Assembly: GCA_035949255.1 (NCBI GenBank)
Contig: DASZIL010000008.1
Coordinates: forward strand, 1 to 9,825
Direction of reading: 5' to 3'
Length of the DNA: 9,825 bases
Source: GAS188 sp035949255
GTDB taxonomy: Bacteria > Pseudomonadota > Alphaproteobacteria > Rhizobiales > Beijerinckiaceae
A program made the translations under genes and the position numbers. Under the pieces are notes generated by a model, which saw only the letters and a program-made list of their open reading frames with translations, was not told where the DNA came from and ran no database searches. Positions 1-6,650 of the stretch are shown one piece after another. Position 1 is the first letter of the stretch, and every line of letters starts with the position of its first letter.

Positions 1-1051
1 CCGGCGCGAAATAGCCGGTGAAGCGGCTCCAGCCGCCGGAGATTTGCGGGCTCGTCAGCCATTTGATCAGCTTCCACGCCGCGTTCCTGCGCTCTTGCGA
101 ATTGCCCTTCGGGATGATCAGCGACGCGCCCCCGATCGGCACGGCGTTGCGGACGTTCCTTGGAATGAAGGCGACCTTGAATGGCGCCTTCATGTTCTGG
201 CGGATGAAGGACAAGGAACCGGTCGACGTGACGATCATCGCGGCTTGACCGCCGAAGAAGGCATTGTTCATGGCGGGCGTCTGAATCGTGCCCTCGGGCA
301 TCACCTTGAACTTGTGCACGAGGTCATCGACGAAAGTCAGCGCGCCGAGAGTCGAGGGCGTGTCGTAATAGATCTCTCCGCCCCAATCCGGGTTGTAATA
401 TTGGCCGCCGTTCGAGAGCGTGAGCGCCGATATCGTCCAGCCGAGAATGTCGTATGTGCCGGGCAGCATGATGCCGTAGCGTGTCGTCTTGTCCCCATCG
501 CGGCGGGTCAGCTTCTTGGCGTCCTCGGCCCAATCGGCCCAGGTCACCGGCGGCTTCTCGGGGTCGAGCCCCGCCTCCTTGAACGCCTCGACATTGTAGT
601 AGAGGAGCGGCGTCGAGTTCTGGAACGGCACGCCGTAGATCTTGCCGTCGACGCGGGCGTTGCCCGCAAGCGCCGGCCAGAACTCGCCCATGAAATCCTC
701 AGGCGTCTTGCCCTCGGCGCGCACCAGCGGGTCGAAAGCCTCGACGAGATCATCGATGTGATATTGCGTGATGAAATTGGCGCTCATCAGCGCGACCGCG
801 GGCGGCTTGCCCGCCTTGATGGCGGCGCGCGTCTTGATGTCGGTCTCGTCATACGTGCCGGTGTAGGCCGCGGTCACCTCGATGTCTGGGTTTTCCTGGT
901 TGAAGCGCGCCACGAGATTCTGCATCTCCTTGGCGAGCGCGCCATCGACCGGCACCGGGAAAAAGAAGTCGATCCGGGTCGCGGCCGTCGCGGCCGTCGT
1001 CGCCACCGCGGTCAGCGCGGCGGCAAGCGCTATCGATCTCAAGAACCTCAT
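1..1051 (-). CDS. UgpB-like ABC transporter periplasmic substrate-binding protein (3' end cut by window edge)
   Basis: This is the solute-binding protein of an ABC importer; it would capture substrate in the periplasm and deliver it to the two permeases encoded just upstream. I translated 350 codons from ATG 1051; the frame stays open to the window edge, so the C-terminus is missing. Residues 1-24 form a Sec signal peptide (MRFLRS, then an Ala/Leu/Thr-rich core, ATA cleavage motif near 21-23). The mature part follows E. coli UgpB as I remember it: FNQENPDIEV at 50-59, NSTPLLYYN at 145-153, GLDPEKPP near 161-168, STGSLSFIR at 276-284, GGAS at 307-310 and FTGY at 344-347. The segment 193-216 lacks the closely spaced tryptophans I recall from the E. 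coli glycerol-3-phosphate site, so the substrate is uncertain. A good Shine-Dalgarno (AGGAG) overlaps the end of the preceding permease gene, leaving 10 nt between the genes. Family assignment is secure; substrate is inference. Confidence 0.93.
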   Translation of the reverse strand, partial: MRFLRSIALAAALTAVATTAATAATRIDFFFPVPVDGALAKEMQNLVARFNQENPDIEVTAAYTGTYDETDIKTRAAIKAGKPPAVALMSANFITQYHIDDLVEAFDPLVRAEGKTPEDFMGEFWPALAGNARVDGKIYGVPFQNSTPLLYYNVEAFKEAGLDPEKPPVTWADWAEDAKKLTRRDGDKTTRYGIMLPGTYDILGWTISALTLSNGGQYYNPDWGGEIYYDTPSTLGALTFVDDLVHKFKVMPEGTIQTPAMNNAFFGGQAAMIVTSTGSLSFIRQNMKAPFKVAFIPRNVRNAVPIGGASLIIPKGNSQERRNAAWKLIKWLTSPQISGGWSRFTGYFAP

Positions 1052-1061
1052 GCAAGCTCTC

Positions 1062-1898
1062 CTATTTGATGCCCGTGAACAGAAAGGAATTGACGAATTG
1101 GCGCTGGAAGAGCGCAAACGCGATGAGAAGCGGCCCCGCGACCAAAAGGGTCGCGGCGGCGACGAGACCCCAATCCGCCGCCTGCTCGGCCGAGCGCACG
1201 AAGGAGGTGAGGCCGACGGTGAGCACCATCTTGTCGGGACTATCCGTCACCATCAGCGGCCAGAGGAACTCGTTCCAATGGGAGGTGAGGGAGACGATCG
1301 AGAAAGCGATGAGGCCCGGCCGCGCCAGGGGCACGAGCACGAGCCGGATCATCTGCGTGAAGCTCGCGCCGTCCAAGATGGCGGCTTCCTCGAAATCGCG
1401 GGGGATGGTCTTGAAGGTCTGGCGCATAAGGAAGACGCCGAAGGCGGAGGCGAAATAAGGCGCCATGATGCCGGGCAGGGTGTCGTAGAGCCCAAGCCTC
1501 ACGATCATCAGCGTGTTCGGCACGATCAGCAGCGTCGGGGCGAGGGTGAGCTGGAGCAGGAAAAGGTAGAAGAGAAGGTTCTTGCCCCGGAACTCCATGC
1601 GGGCGAAGGCATAGCCCGCAAGCGTGATCGTGACGAGCTGCACCATGAGGATGCCGAGCGTGACGATCAGCGTGTTGAGATACCAGCGCCCGAAATCACC
1701 CTGTGCGAAGGCGTCGGCGAAATGCTCTCTCGTCGGCTTGAGGTCGGGCACGAGCGAAGCCGCCGCCGTCGAGCCGTAGGGGATGTCGCGCGCCGAGGCG
1801 ACCAGCATCCACAAAAGCGGCGTCGACCAGACGAGCGCGAAACCGCAAAGGAGCGCGACGGCGACGAGGGGTAACGGGGCGAAACCGGCGATGCGCAT
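1062..1898 (-). CDS. CUT1-type ABC transporter inner-membrane permease (MalG/UgpE family)
   Basis: This is the second permease subunit of the importer, a 278-aa inner-membrane protein with about six hydrophobic segments (roughly 8-35, 73-97, 107-130, 140-160, 194-213, 245-266). The cytoplasmic EAA loop that docks on the ATPase is clear: EEAAILDGAS at 170-179, continuing to VPLARP at 189-194. The C-terminus FVNSFLFTGIK (268-278) is the usual MalG/UgpE-type ending. ATG 1898 lies 2 nt after the TGA of the upstream permease with no strong Shine-Dalgarno of its own, so translation is probably coupled. The length is normal for the family. With the neighbouring MalF/UgpA-type permease it should form the heterodimeric channel. 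Its substrate follows that of the binding protein and is not known. Confidence 0.94.
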   Translation of the reverse strand: MRIAGFAPLPLVAVALLCGFALVWSTPLLWMLVASARDIPYGSTAAASLVPDLKPTREHFADAFAQGDFGRWYLNTLIVTLGILMVQLVTITLAGYAFARMEFRGKNLLFYLFLLQLTLAPTLLIVPNTLMIVRLGLYDTLPGIMAPYFASAFGVFLMRQTFKTIPRDFEEAAILDGASFTQMIRLVLVPLARPGLIAFSIVSLTSHWNEFLWPLMVTDSPDKMVLTVGLTSFVRSAEQAADWGLVAAATLLVAGPLLIAFALFQRQFVNSFLFTGIK

Positions 1899-1900
1899 CG

Positions 1901-2887
1901 TCAGGATTCGTAATGCATGCCGCGCTCGAGCGACTTCAAGGAAGCCACGGAGAGCGAAAGCAGCGCCGCGACCGAGATCACGGTCGCGGCGGCCGCGCGT
2001 CCCGTGTCGCCTTGCTGATGCGCGGCCTGGAAAATGTAGTTCAACAGGATGTTGGTCGAATCCGACGGTCCCCCGCCCGTGAGCACGATCACATGATCGA
2101 TCTGCGTGACCACATTGATCATCGCGATCACCAGGATGAAGGCGAGCGTCGGCTTCAAGAGCGGCAAGGTGATGCGAAAGAAGCGCGTGAAGGCGCCCGC
2201 CCCGTCGAGCTTGGCGGCTTCATGAAGCTCGGGCGCGATGGCTTGCAGGCCGGCGAGCACGAAGAGCATGTAATAGCCGGCGTTCTTCCAGATGCTCAGG
2301 CCGATGATCGCATAGAGCGCGGTGTCGGGATTGCCGAGCCAATTCGTCCCGGCGATTCCGAGCTTCGCGAGATGGTAATCGAGGAGGCCGACGCCCGGCA
2401 TCAGCACGAAGGCAAAAAGCGTCGCGACCGCGACGAGCGGCAGGACGACGGGAAAAACGATCACGGTGCGCAAGAGCGCATTGATGCGCGTCGCGTCTTG
2501 CAACGCCACGCCGAGCGAGACCGCAAGCACGATCGAAGGCGCGACGGTGCCGAGCCCATAAACGAGATTGTTCGACAACGCCTTCCAAAAGGAGGCATCG
2601 GCGAAGAGCCTTTGAAAATTGCCGAAGCCATAGCCCGTGAACTTGCCGCCAAAGCCTTCGAGGCTCACCGCCTGCATCAAGGCTTCGAGAATCGGCACAT
2701 AGGTGAAGAGGAAGAGGAGAAAGAGCGAGGGCGCGAGCAGCCAGAAGGCGGCGCGCGTCGGGACGACGGCTCTTGCGCGGCGCGCCTCGAGGCGCCGCTC
2801 GAGTGGCGGCGCGAGGATTGCCGCGTCGGCGAGCGCCTGTGCCATCGGCGCGGAGATTCCCTGCGCTTTGCGACGTGACGATGACAC
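1901..2887 (-). CDS. CUT1-type ABC transporter inner-membrane permease (MalF/UgpA family)
   Basis: This is the first gene of the transporter operon, a 328-aa permease subunit. Hydrophobic segments lie near 47-70, 105-128, 140-163, 190-213, 245-268 and 298-317. The EAA loop reads HEAAKLDGAG at 222-231 followed by LPLLKP at 241-246, the standard ATPase-docking motif. The segment VLTGGGPSDSTNILLNYIFQ (268-287) is typical of MalF/UgpA-type subunits. The first in-frame start is GTG 2887, which adds about 45 hydrophilic, Arg-rich residues before the first membrane helix. An ATG at 2845 (Met15) is an alternative with a GGA about 12 nt upstream; neither start has a strong Shine-Dalgarno. The frame stays open a good way upstream but holds no earlier ATG, GTG or TTG that I could find. 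The 13-bp tandem repeats lie just before this gene. Confidence 0.93.
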   Translation of the reverse strand: MSSSRRKAQGISAPMAQALADAAILAPPLERRLEARRARAVVPTRAAFWLLAPSLFLLFLFTYVPILEALMQAVSLEGFGGKFTGYGFGNFQRLFADASFWKALSNNLVYGLGTVAPSIVLAVSLGVALQDATRINALLRTVIVFPVVLPLVAVATLFAFVLMPGVGLLDYHLAKLGIAGTNWLGNPDTALYAIIGLSIWKNAGYYMLFVLAGLQAIAPELHEAAKLDGAGAFTRFFRITLPLLKPTLAFILVIAMINVVTQIDHVIVLTGGGPSDSTNILLNYIFQAAHQQGDTGRAAAATVISVAALLSLSVASLKSLERGMHYES

Positions 2888-2910
2888 CTTAAGGTTCCGT
2901 ATTCCTGGCC

Positions 2911-2962
2911 AAGGCTTGCGATGAAGGCTTGCGATGAAGGCTTGCGATGAAGGCTCGCGATG
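2911..2962. repeat. Four tandem copies of a 13-bp unit
   Basis: The unit AAGGCTTGCGATG occurs head to tail at 2911-2923, 2924-2936, 2937-2949 and 2950-2962. The first three copies are identical; the fourth has one T-to-C change (AAGGCTCGCGATG). A decayed fifth copy may start at 2963 (AGGGTTG). Read on the transporter strand the unit is CATCGCAAGCCTT and lies 24-75 nt before GTG 2887, so it is probably in the operon's leader or promoter region. It could be a simple slippage-type minisatellite or a set of regulator sites. Confidence 0.95.
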
Positions 2963-2996
2963 AGGGTTGAAGCGACGCGGGGGTGCGCGGACCTGA

Positions 2997-3026
2997 CCTA
3001 TAGCGCGTCGGGGCGCCTGCCGTCAG
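2997..3026 (-). promoter_or_regulatory. Candidate sigma70-type promoter of the ABC transporter operon
   Basis: On the minus strand CTGACG (3026-3021, 4 of 6 to TTGACA) is followed after 18 nt by TATAGG (3002-2997, 4 of 6 to TATAAT). Transcription would start near 2990 and place the 13-bp repeats in the untranslated leader. The match is modest and chance occurrence in GC-rich DNA is possible. I saw nothing else definite in the rest of the 2888-3167 gap. Confidence 0.3.
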
Positions 3027-3167
3027 GGGCGGCGCGACAAGGGGGGAGATTTCGGCACTTGCCTTGGCGGCTGGCGAACCTCCGGCATTTCCGAAACCTT
3101 TACGCTAAGCCGCCAGGATAATGCGGCCTCACCTTTTCGCGCAGCCGTTCACAGGATCGCCGAACCT

Positions 3168-3968
3168 TTGTCCTCCACCAGCTCGAGCTTTCGCGAAGCC
3201 CGAAACTGCAAAGCGCGGGAGCGTCTCGAGCGAGCGCTTCCCGCGATCTTCCCCGGCGTCGTCCTGCGGCGCGCCTTGAGCCGTCCTTTCGTGCCGCCGC
3301 TGCCGAGGCTCGCGGTCGACGGCTATTGGCGCGCTCACCCGTTGCGTGCCGATCGTCTGGCCCGGGCGCTCGCGGCGCGAAGCGGCGCGCCGGAAGGCTG
3401 GCGCTGGTCGGTCGCGGCGGAGGGTTTGGGTGAAGCCGCGGCGGCCGGGCTGCCGCAGAGCTTTCGGGCTCCGCCCGCGCCCTATCGCGAAAAGAGATTC
3501 GCGCTCGGCAAGGGCCATTGCTGCGTCTGCGGCCAGAAGGTCTACCGATTCGGCTGGCATGAGGATCTCTGGGGCGCCGGCCCAAACCGAAACGCCGAAT
3601 GGCACGCGGCCTGCGTGGCGGCTTGGCGGCTGTGGAACGCGCCGAGCGATCAGGTGGCGCTCCTCAAGCGGTGGCAGAAGCACCGTTGCGCAACGAGCGG
3701 CAAGCGGCTTTTGCGAAACGCCGAGGTCGACCACAAGCTGCCGCTCTTCAAGCTCTGGCGCCAGCATCGCGACATGCCATGGCCGCGACTCCTCGGCTTT
3801 TGGGGCCTGCCCAATTTGCAGGTGATCAACCGCGACGCCCATGCGCAAAAATGCGCCGAAGAGGCAAGGTCCCGACGCGAGCCCGTCAACGCACAACCGC
3901 CCCTCCGGCCGACAGTCCGCGAGCTTCTCCTGGCGCTCGAGACGGTCGAGGCTGCTCGCGTGAGCTGA
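3168..3968 (+). CDS. Predicted HNH-nuclease-fold protein with zinc-binding cysteines
   Basis: This is a 266-aa protein I cannot name but whose C-terminal half reads as an HNH endonuclease fold. The core is AEVDHKLPL (185-193), then GLPNLQVINRDAHAQKC (213-229); D188/H189, N216 and H225 would be the HNH catalytic and metal residues. Before it come C118-x2-C121 and H146-x2-C149, plus C174, which could bind structural zinc. The aromatic-rich stretch between the two halves is probably part of the fold. The start is TTG 3168 with AGGA 11 nt upstream (3153-3156); I found no ATG or GTG upstream in frame, and the next candidate is GTG 3291. The basic Ala/Arg-rich N-terminal 110 residues show no recognised domain. 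It stands alone, with no methyltransferase or other restriction partner, and ends 39 bp from the converging regulator gene. It resembles conserved hypothetical proteins of Hyphomicrobiales in my memory. Nuclease activity is inference from motifs. Confidence 0.8.
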   Translation: MSSTSSSFREARNCKARERLERALPAIFPGVVLRRALSRPFVPPLPRLAVDGYWRAHPLRADRLARALAARSGAPEGWRWSVAAEGLGEAAAAGLPQSFRAPPAPYREKRFALGKGHCCVCGQKVYRFGWHEDLWGAGPNRNAEWHAACVAAWRLWNAPSDQVALLKRWQKHRCATSGKRLLRNAEVDHKLPLFKLWRQHRDMPWPRLLGFWGLPNLQVINRDAHAQKCAEEARSRREPVNAQPPLRPTVRELLLALETVEAARVS

Positions 3969-4007
3969 GCGCGAAGGCATCTCGAGCATCGGCGGCATGC
4001 CGGGCCC

Positions 4008-5756
4008 TCAGCCCGCCGAGGGTAGGCGCAGGCGGCGCAGGAGCTCTTGAAACCTTGGATCGTAACGAAGCGGGTCGAACGCCGGGCGCATGAGGATCGA
4101 GGGGTTGAAACGCGCCTGGTAAGCCCGCTCCAGCCAAGCCATTGCCTCCCCATGGTCACCAAGCCCCAGATAGGCAAGCGCGATGTTCGAATGGGAAGGC
4201 GAGTACTGGCTTTGCTTGGCTACGAGCTCCCTCACAATGTGCTGCGCTTCATCTGTGCGTCCGGAGAGCGCGAGCGCATAGGTGAGGTTGGAGGCGAAGA
4301 CAGGCCGATCTCCGGCGAGCTCAATTGCAGTCCGAAACGCGGCGATCGCCTGATCGTGCATCTTCCTCTGCGTGAGCGCTTGGCCGAGCTGGTAATGGCC
4401 CAGCGCGAAATTCGGATCCATCTCCAGGATGCTCCGGCTTTGCTGCACGCTCTCGTCCACGAGACGGGCGACGCAAAGCGCATCGGCAAGATCGGCCCCG
4501 ATGCTGAGCGAGAGGGGATCGAGGCTCGCCGCTGTCCGCAGCTCGACAAGGGCCTCGCGATTTTTTCCCATGACGATGAGATGCCAGGCGTACCATTGAT
4601 GCGCCGTCGCATAATTTGGGTTCAGCGCGATCGCTCGCTTGTGCTCGATCTCGGCCGCGCTCCAATCCCAAAAGTAAAGGTCCAAGGCGAAGGCAAGCGA
4701 GGCATGCGCCTCTCCGAGATTGTCGTCGAGCGCGAGCGCTCGGTCCGCGGCGGCCCTCGCCTTCGGAAAGGCGTCCTTGGGCGGCAGCATCCCGTGCTGC
4801 CAATCGCCCGAAAGCGCGTAGGAATCAGCAAGCCCCGCGTAAGGCTGCGCATAGGTCGGATCGGCCTCGATCGCCTGGTTGAATGAGGAGATCGCCTTGC
4901 GCAAGCCCTCCTCGGTGCGCTTGTTCCAGAAGAACCTGCCTTTGAGATAGGCCTCGTAAGCCGTGGGATCGATCCGCTTGCCGCTTTGGAGATGCGCCTC
5001 CTCGCGTCGGCTCAAGGTCGCGCGAACCTGCTCGGCGATGTTGCGCGCGACCCTGTGCTGCAGCCCGATCGTGTCGCGAAAATCCTCCTCGTAGCTCTTC
5101 GCCCAAATGCGCTTGTCGGCCGGCGCCTCGATCAATTGCGCGGCGATTCGAACACGCGCGCCCGAGCGCATCACCGTGCCTTCGACCACCGCTTCCACGG
5201 CGAGCTCGCGCGCGATTTCCGGCAACGGCTTGCGGACGGTCTTGTAGCTCATCACCGAGGTTCGGGAGATCACGCGCAACGCGCTGATCTGCCCGAGGCT
5301 CATGATGAGCTCGTCCGTCATGCCGTCGGCGAAATAGTCTTGTGTGCTGTCTCCAGAAAGATCCTCGAGCGGCAGTACCGCGATCGAGCGGATCGCGGCC
5401 GTTGGCTGGGAGCTTGCGACATCGAGCGGCGTGACATCGGCGAGAAAACGGTAGCCTCGTCGGGCGACGGTCTCGACGAAGCGCGGATGCGTTGCCGAAT
5501 CGCCGAGCGTCTCGCGGATCTTGGCGATGGCCTTGTTGATGCCGTGATCGAAATCGACGACCGTATGCGTCCAGATTCGATCGCGGAGCTCTTCCCTCGT
5601 CACCAGCTCGCCCGGTCTTTCGAGCAGCATGGTGAGCACTCTGAAGGGTTGCTCTTGCAAGTTTTGGCGAAGTCCGCGCTTCGTCAATCCGCCCGACCGA
5701 AGATCGACCTCGAAGGCTCCAAAGCGAAAGCATCGCGGTGTGGTCACGAGTTGCAT
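4008..5756 (-). CDS. Winged-helix transcriptional regulator with TolB/FlgO-like domain and TPR repeats
   Basis: This 582-aa protein is a predicted DNA-binding regulator. Residues 9-106 are an OmpR/CadC-type winged helix: LVTREELRDRIW (51-62), DHGINKAIAKIRETLGD (70-86) as recognition helix region, and FVETVARRGYRF (93-104) as wing. Residues 122-245 match the TolB/FlgO-like module found in TPR-bearing adenylate cyclases and regulators: IAVLPLEDLSGD (125-136), YFADGMTDELIMSLGQISAL (141-160), VVEGTVMRSGARVRIAAQLI (190-209). From about 266 to 545 there are tandem TPR units, for example EAYLKGRFFWNK, YAQPYAGLADSYAL and ALGHYQLGQALTQ. There is no transmembrane segment between the winged helix and the rest, unlike CadC, so it should be cytoplasmic. 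ATG 5756 has AGG about 8 nt upstream. It is divergent from the ECF sigma gene across 211 bp. Its inducer and targets are unknown. Confidence 0.9.
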   Translation of the reverse strand: MQLVTTPRCFRFGAFEVDLRSGGLTKRGLRQNLQEQPFRVLTMLLERPGELVTREELRDRIWTHTVVDFDHGINKAIAKIRETLGDSATHPRFVETVARRGYRFLADVTPLDVASSQPTAAIRSIAVLPLEDLSGDSTQDYFADGMTDELIMSLGQISALRVISRTSVMSYKTVRKPLPEIARELAVEAVVEGTVMRSGARVRIAAQLIEAPADKRIWAKSYEEDFRDTIGLQHRVARNIAEQVRATLSRREEAHLQSGKRIDPTAYEAYLKGRFFWNKRTEEGLRKAISSFNQAIEADPTYAQPYAGLADSYALSGDWQHGMLPPKDAFPKARAAADRALALDDNLGEAHASLAFALDLYFWDWSAAEIEHKRAIALNPNYATAHQWYAWHLIVMGKNREALVELRTAASLDPLSLSIGADLADALCVARLVDESVQQSRSILEMDPNFALGHYQLGQALTQRKMHDQAIAAFRTAIELAGDRPVFASNLTYALALSGRTDEAQHIVRELVAKQSQYSPSHSNIALAYLGLGDHGEAMAWLERAYQARFNPSILMRPAFDPLRYDPRFQELLRRLRLPSAG

Positions 5757-5967
5757 AGAAAACCTGAAAGATTCTTTTCAAGCTCTACCATCGCCTTCTC
5801 ATAGCAGCAACGTGTAGAGGACGTTTTGGACAAAATTATTGATAGAAATACTTATTCCAGGGGATTTGTTTTCCACGAAGAAAGGAGCTTCCATCCATTG
5901 ATGCCGGCCGTGCGACCGGCCATAAGCCCGCGCGTCATATTGGGGGACGGCAGGGGTTTGGCCGGCG
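5757..5967. other. Divergent intergenic region between the TPR regulator and the sigma factor
   Basis: This 211-bp gap must hold the promoters of both divergent genes. The part 5824-5880 is much richer in A and T than the surrounding DNA. On the plus strand TTGGAC (5826-5831) and TACTTA (5849-5854), 17 nt apart, could be a weak sigma70-like promoter. Close to the regulator gene there is a short palindrome, AAAGA-T-TCTTT (5767-5777). No clear ECF-type GGAAC/CGTT promoter was seen, so autoregulation by the sigma factor is not supported. Confidence 0.5.
5881..5887 (+). promoter_or_regulatory. Strong Shine-Dalgarno sequence upstream of, but out of frame with, the sigma gene
   Basis: AAAGGAG at 5881-5887 stands 10 nt before a TTG (5898) and 13 nt before an ATG (5901). 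Both belong to a frame that runs open to TGA 6369-6371 and overlaps the start of the sigma gene in a different frame. The sigma frame has a TAA at 5923-5925, so this site cannot initiate the sigma protein directly. It may serve a leader peptide or be fortuitous. Confidence 0.4.
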
Positions 5968-6603
5968 ATGACGGCGATGGCATTCGACTATGGCGATCGG
6001 TCAGGGGCCTCCGGCAATGGGTGTCGGGAGGCGCCGAAAGGGATCGCGCCGGAAGTTGGCGACGCCTCACAGATGAGCGCCGCCGAGCGCCAGAAGCTCT
6101 TTGCGCGAGTGGTGCTGCCGCATCTGAACGACGCTTATGCGCTCGCGCGCTGGCTCACAAGCAATGGCGCGGATGCCGAGGATGTCGTGCAAGAGGCGAG
6201 CCTTCGCGCCTTTCGGGCCATCGGCCAATATGCTTATGGCGATCCGCGCATCTGGCTGCTCACCATCGTGCGCCACACCGCCTATCGCTGGCTGCGCAAG
6301 AACCGCCCTTCGGCCCTCGTTCTCGGCGAGGACCTCGAAAGCCTCGAGCAAAGGCAGGCGCTCCCCTATGAGCCCAATGTCGAGACGCCGGAGACGGCCC
6401 TCATCGCCAAGACCGACACGGACCGGCTCAAGACCATGATCGAGAGCCTGCCCGGGCCGATCCGGGAAGTGCTCGTGCTGCGCGATCTGCAGGGCCGAAG
6501 CTATCGCGAGATCGCCGAAATCTGCGCGGTGCCGATGGGCACGGTGATGTCGCGCCTGGCCCGCGCTCGCCAGCGGCTTTGCGAGGCGGCTGCCGCGGCG
6601 TAA
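5968..6603 (+). CDS. ECF-type RNA polymerase sigma factor
   Basis: This 211-aa protein is a group 4 (extracytoplasmic function) sigma-70 factor that would direct RNA polymerase to its own promoter set. Region 2 spans about 51-111, with the core-binding/-10 segment DAEDVVQEASLRAF (69-82) and WLLTIVRHTAYRWLRK (96-111). After a short linker, region 4 spans about 153-206, with the helix-turn-helix SYREIAEICAVPMGTVMSRL (178-197) for -35 recognition. No region 1.1 or 3 is present, as expected for ECF factors. The start is uncertain: ATG 5968 has a weak AGGGG 11 nt upstream, ATG 5977 and ATG 6073 (Met36) are alternatives, and the homologous part begins only near residue 45. No anti-sigma gene lies downstream; the next gene is uup after 47 bp. 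A divergent TPR regulator is its upstream neighbour and might take part in its control, which is inference. Confidence 0.9.
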   Translation: MTAMAFDYGDRSGASGNGCREAPKGIAPEVGDASQMSAAERQKLFARVVLPHLNDAYALARWLTSNGADAEDVVQEASLRAFRAIGQYAYGDPRIWLLTIVRHTAYRWLRKNRPSALVLGEDLESLEQRQALPYEPNVETPETALIAKTDTDRLKTMIESLPGPIREVLVLRDLQGRSYREIAEICAVPMGTVMSRLARARQRLCEAAAAA

Positions 6604-6650
6604 CCCTTCGGCTGGTGTTGCGCGGCGCTCGCCTGTAAGAGGCGCGGCCC

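Noticed and set aside
882..1874. Long plus-strand open frame (330 codons) opposite the transporter genes
   Set aside because: Its product is a low-complexity Arg/Glu/Asp/His-rich string antisense to a clear UgpE-type permease and to the binding-protein start; it is a by-product of high-GC codon use.
1913..2878. Plus-strand open frame of 321 codons opposite the UgpA-type permease
   Set aside because: Charged low-complexity translation with no domain; the minus-strand frame carries the EAA loop and membrane helices.
2911..2962. CRISPR array
   Set aside because: The repeat units are 13 bp and directly abutting with no spacers, so this is a tandem repeat.
3129..3998. Minus-strand open frame of 289 codons covering the HNH gene
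   Set aside because: The plus frame holds a coherent HNH core and zinc motifs; the minus frame shows no recognisable motif.
4001..4015. Small hairpin CGGGC-CCTCA-GCCCG near the convergent gene ends as a terminator
   Set aside because: Only 5 bp, overlaps the last codons of the regulator gene and has no T tract on either strand.
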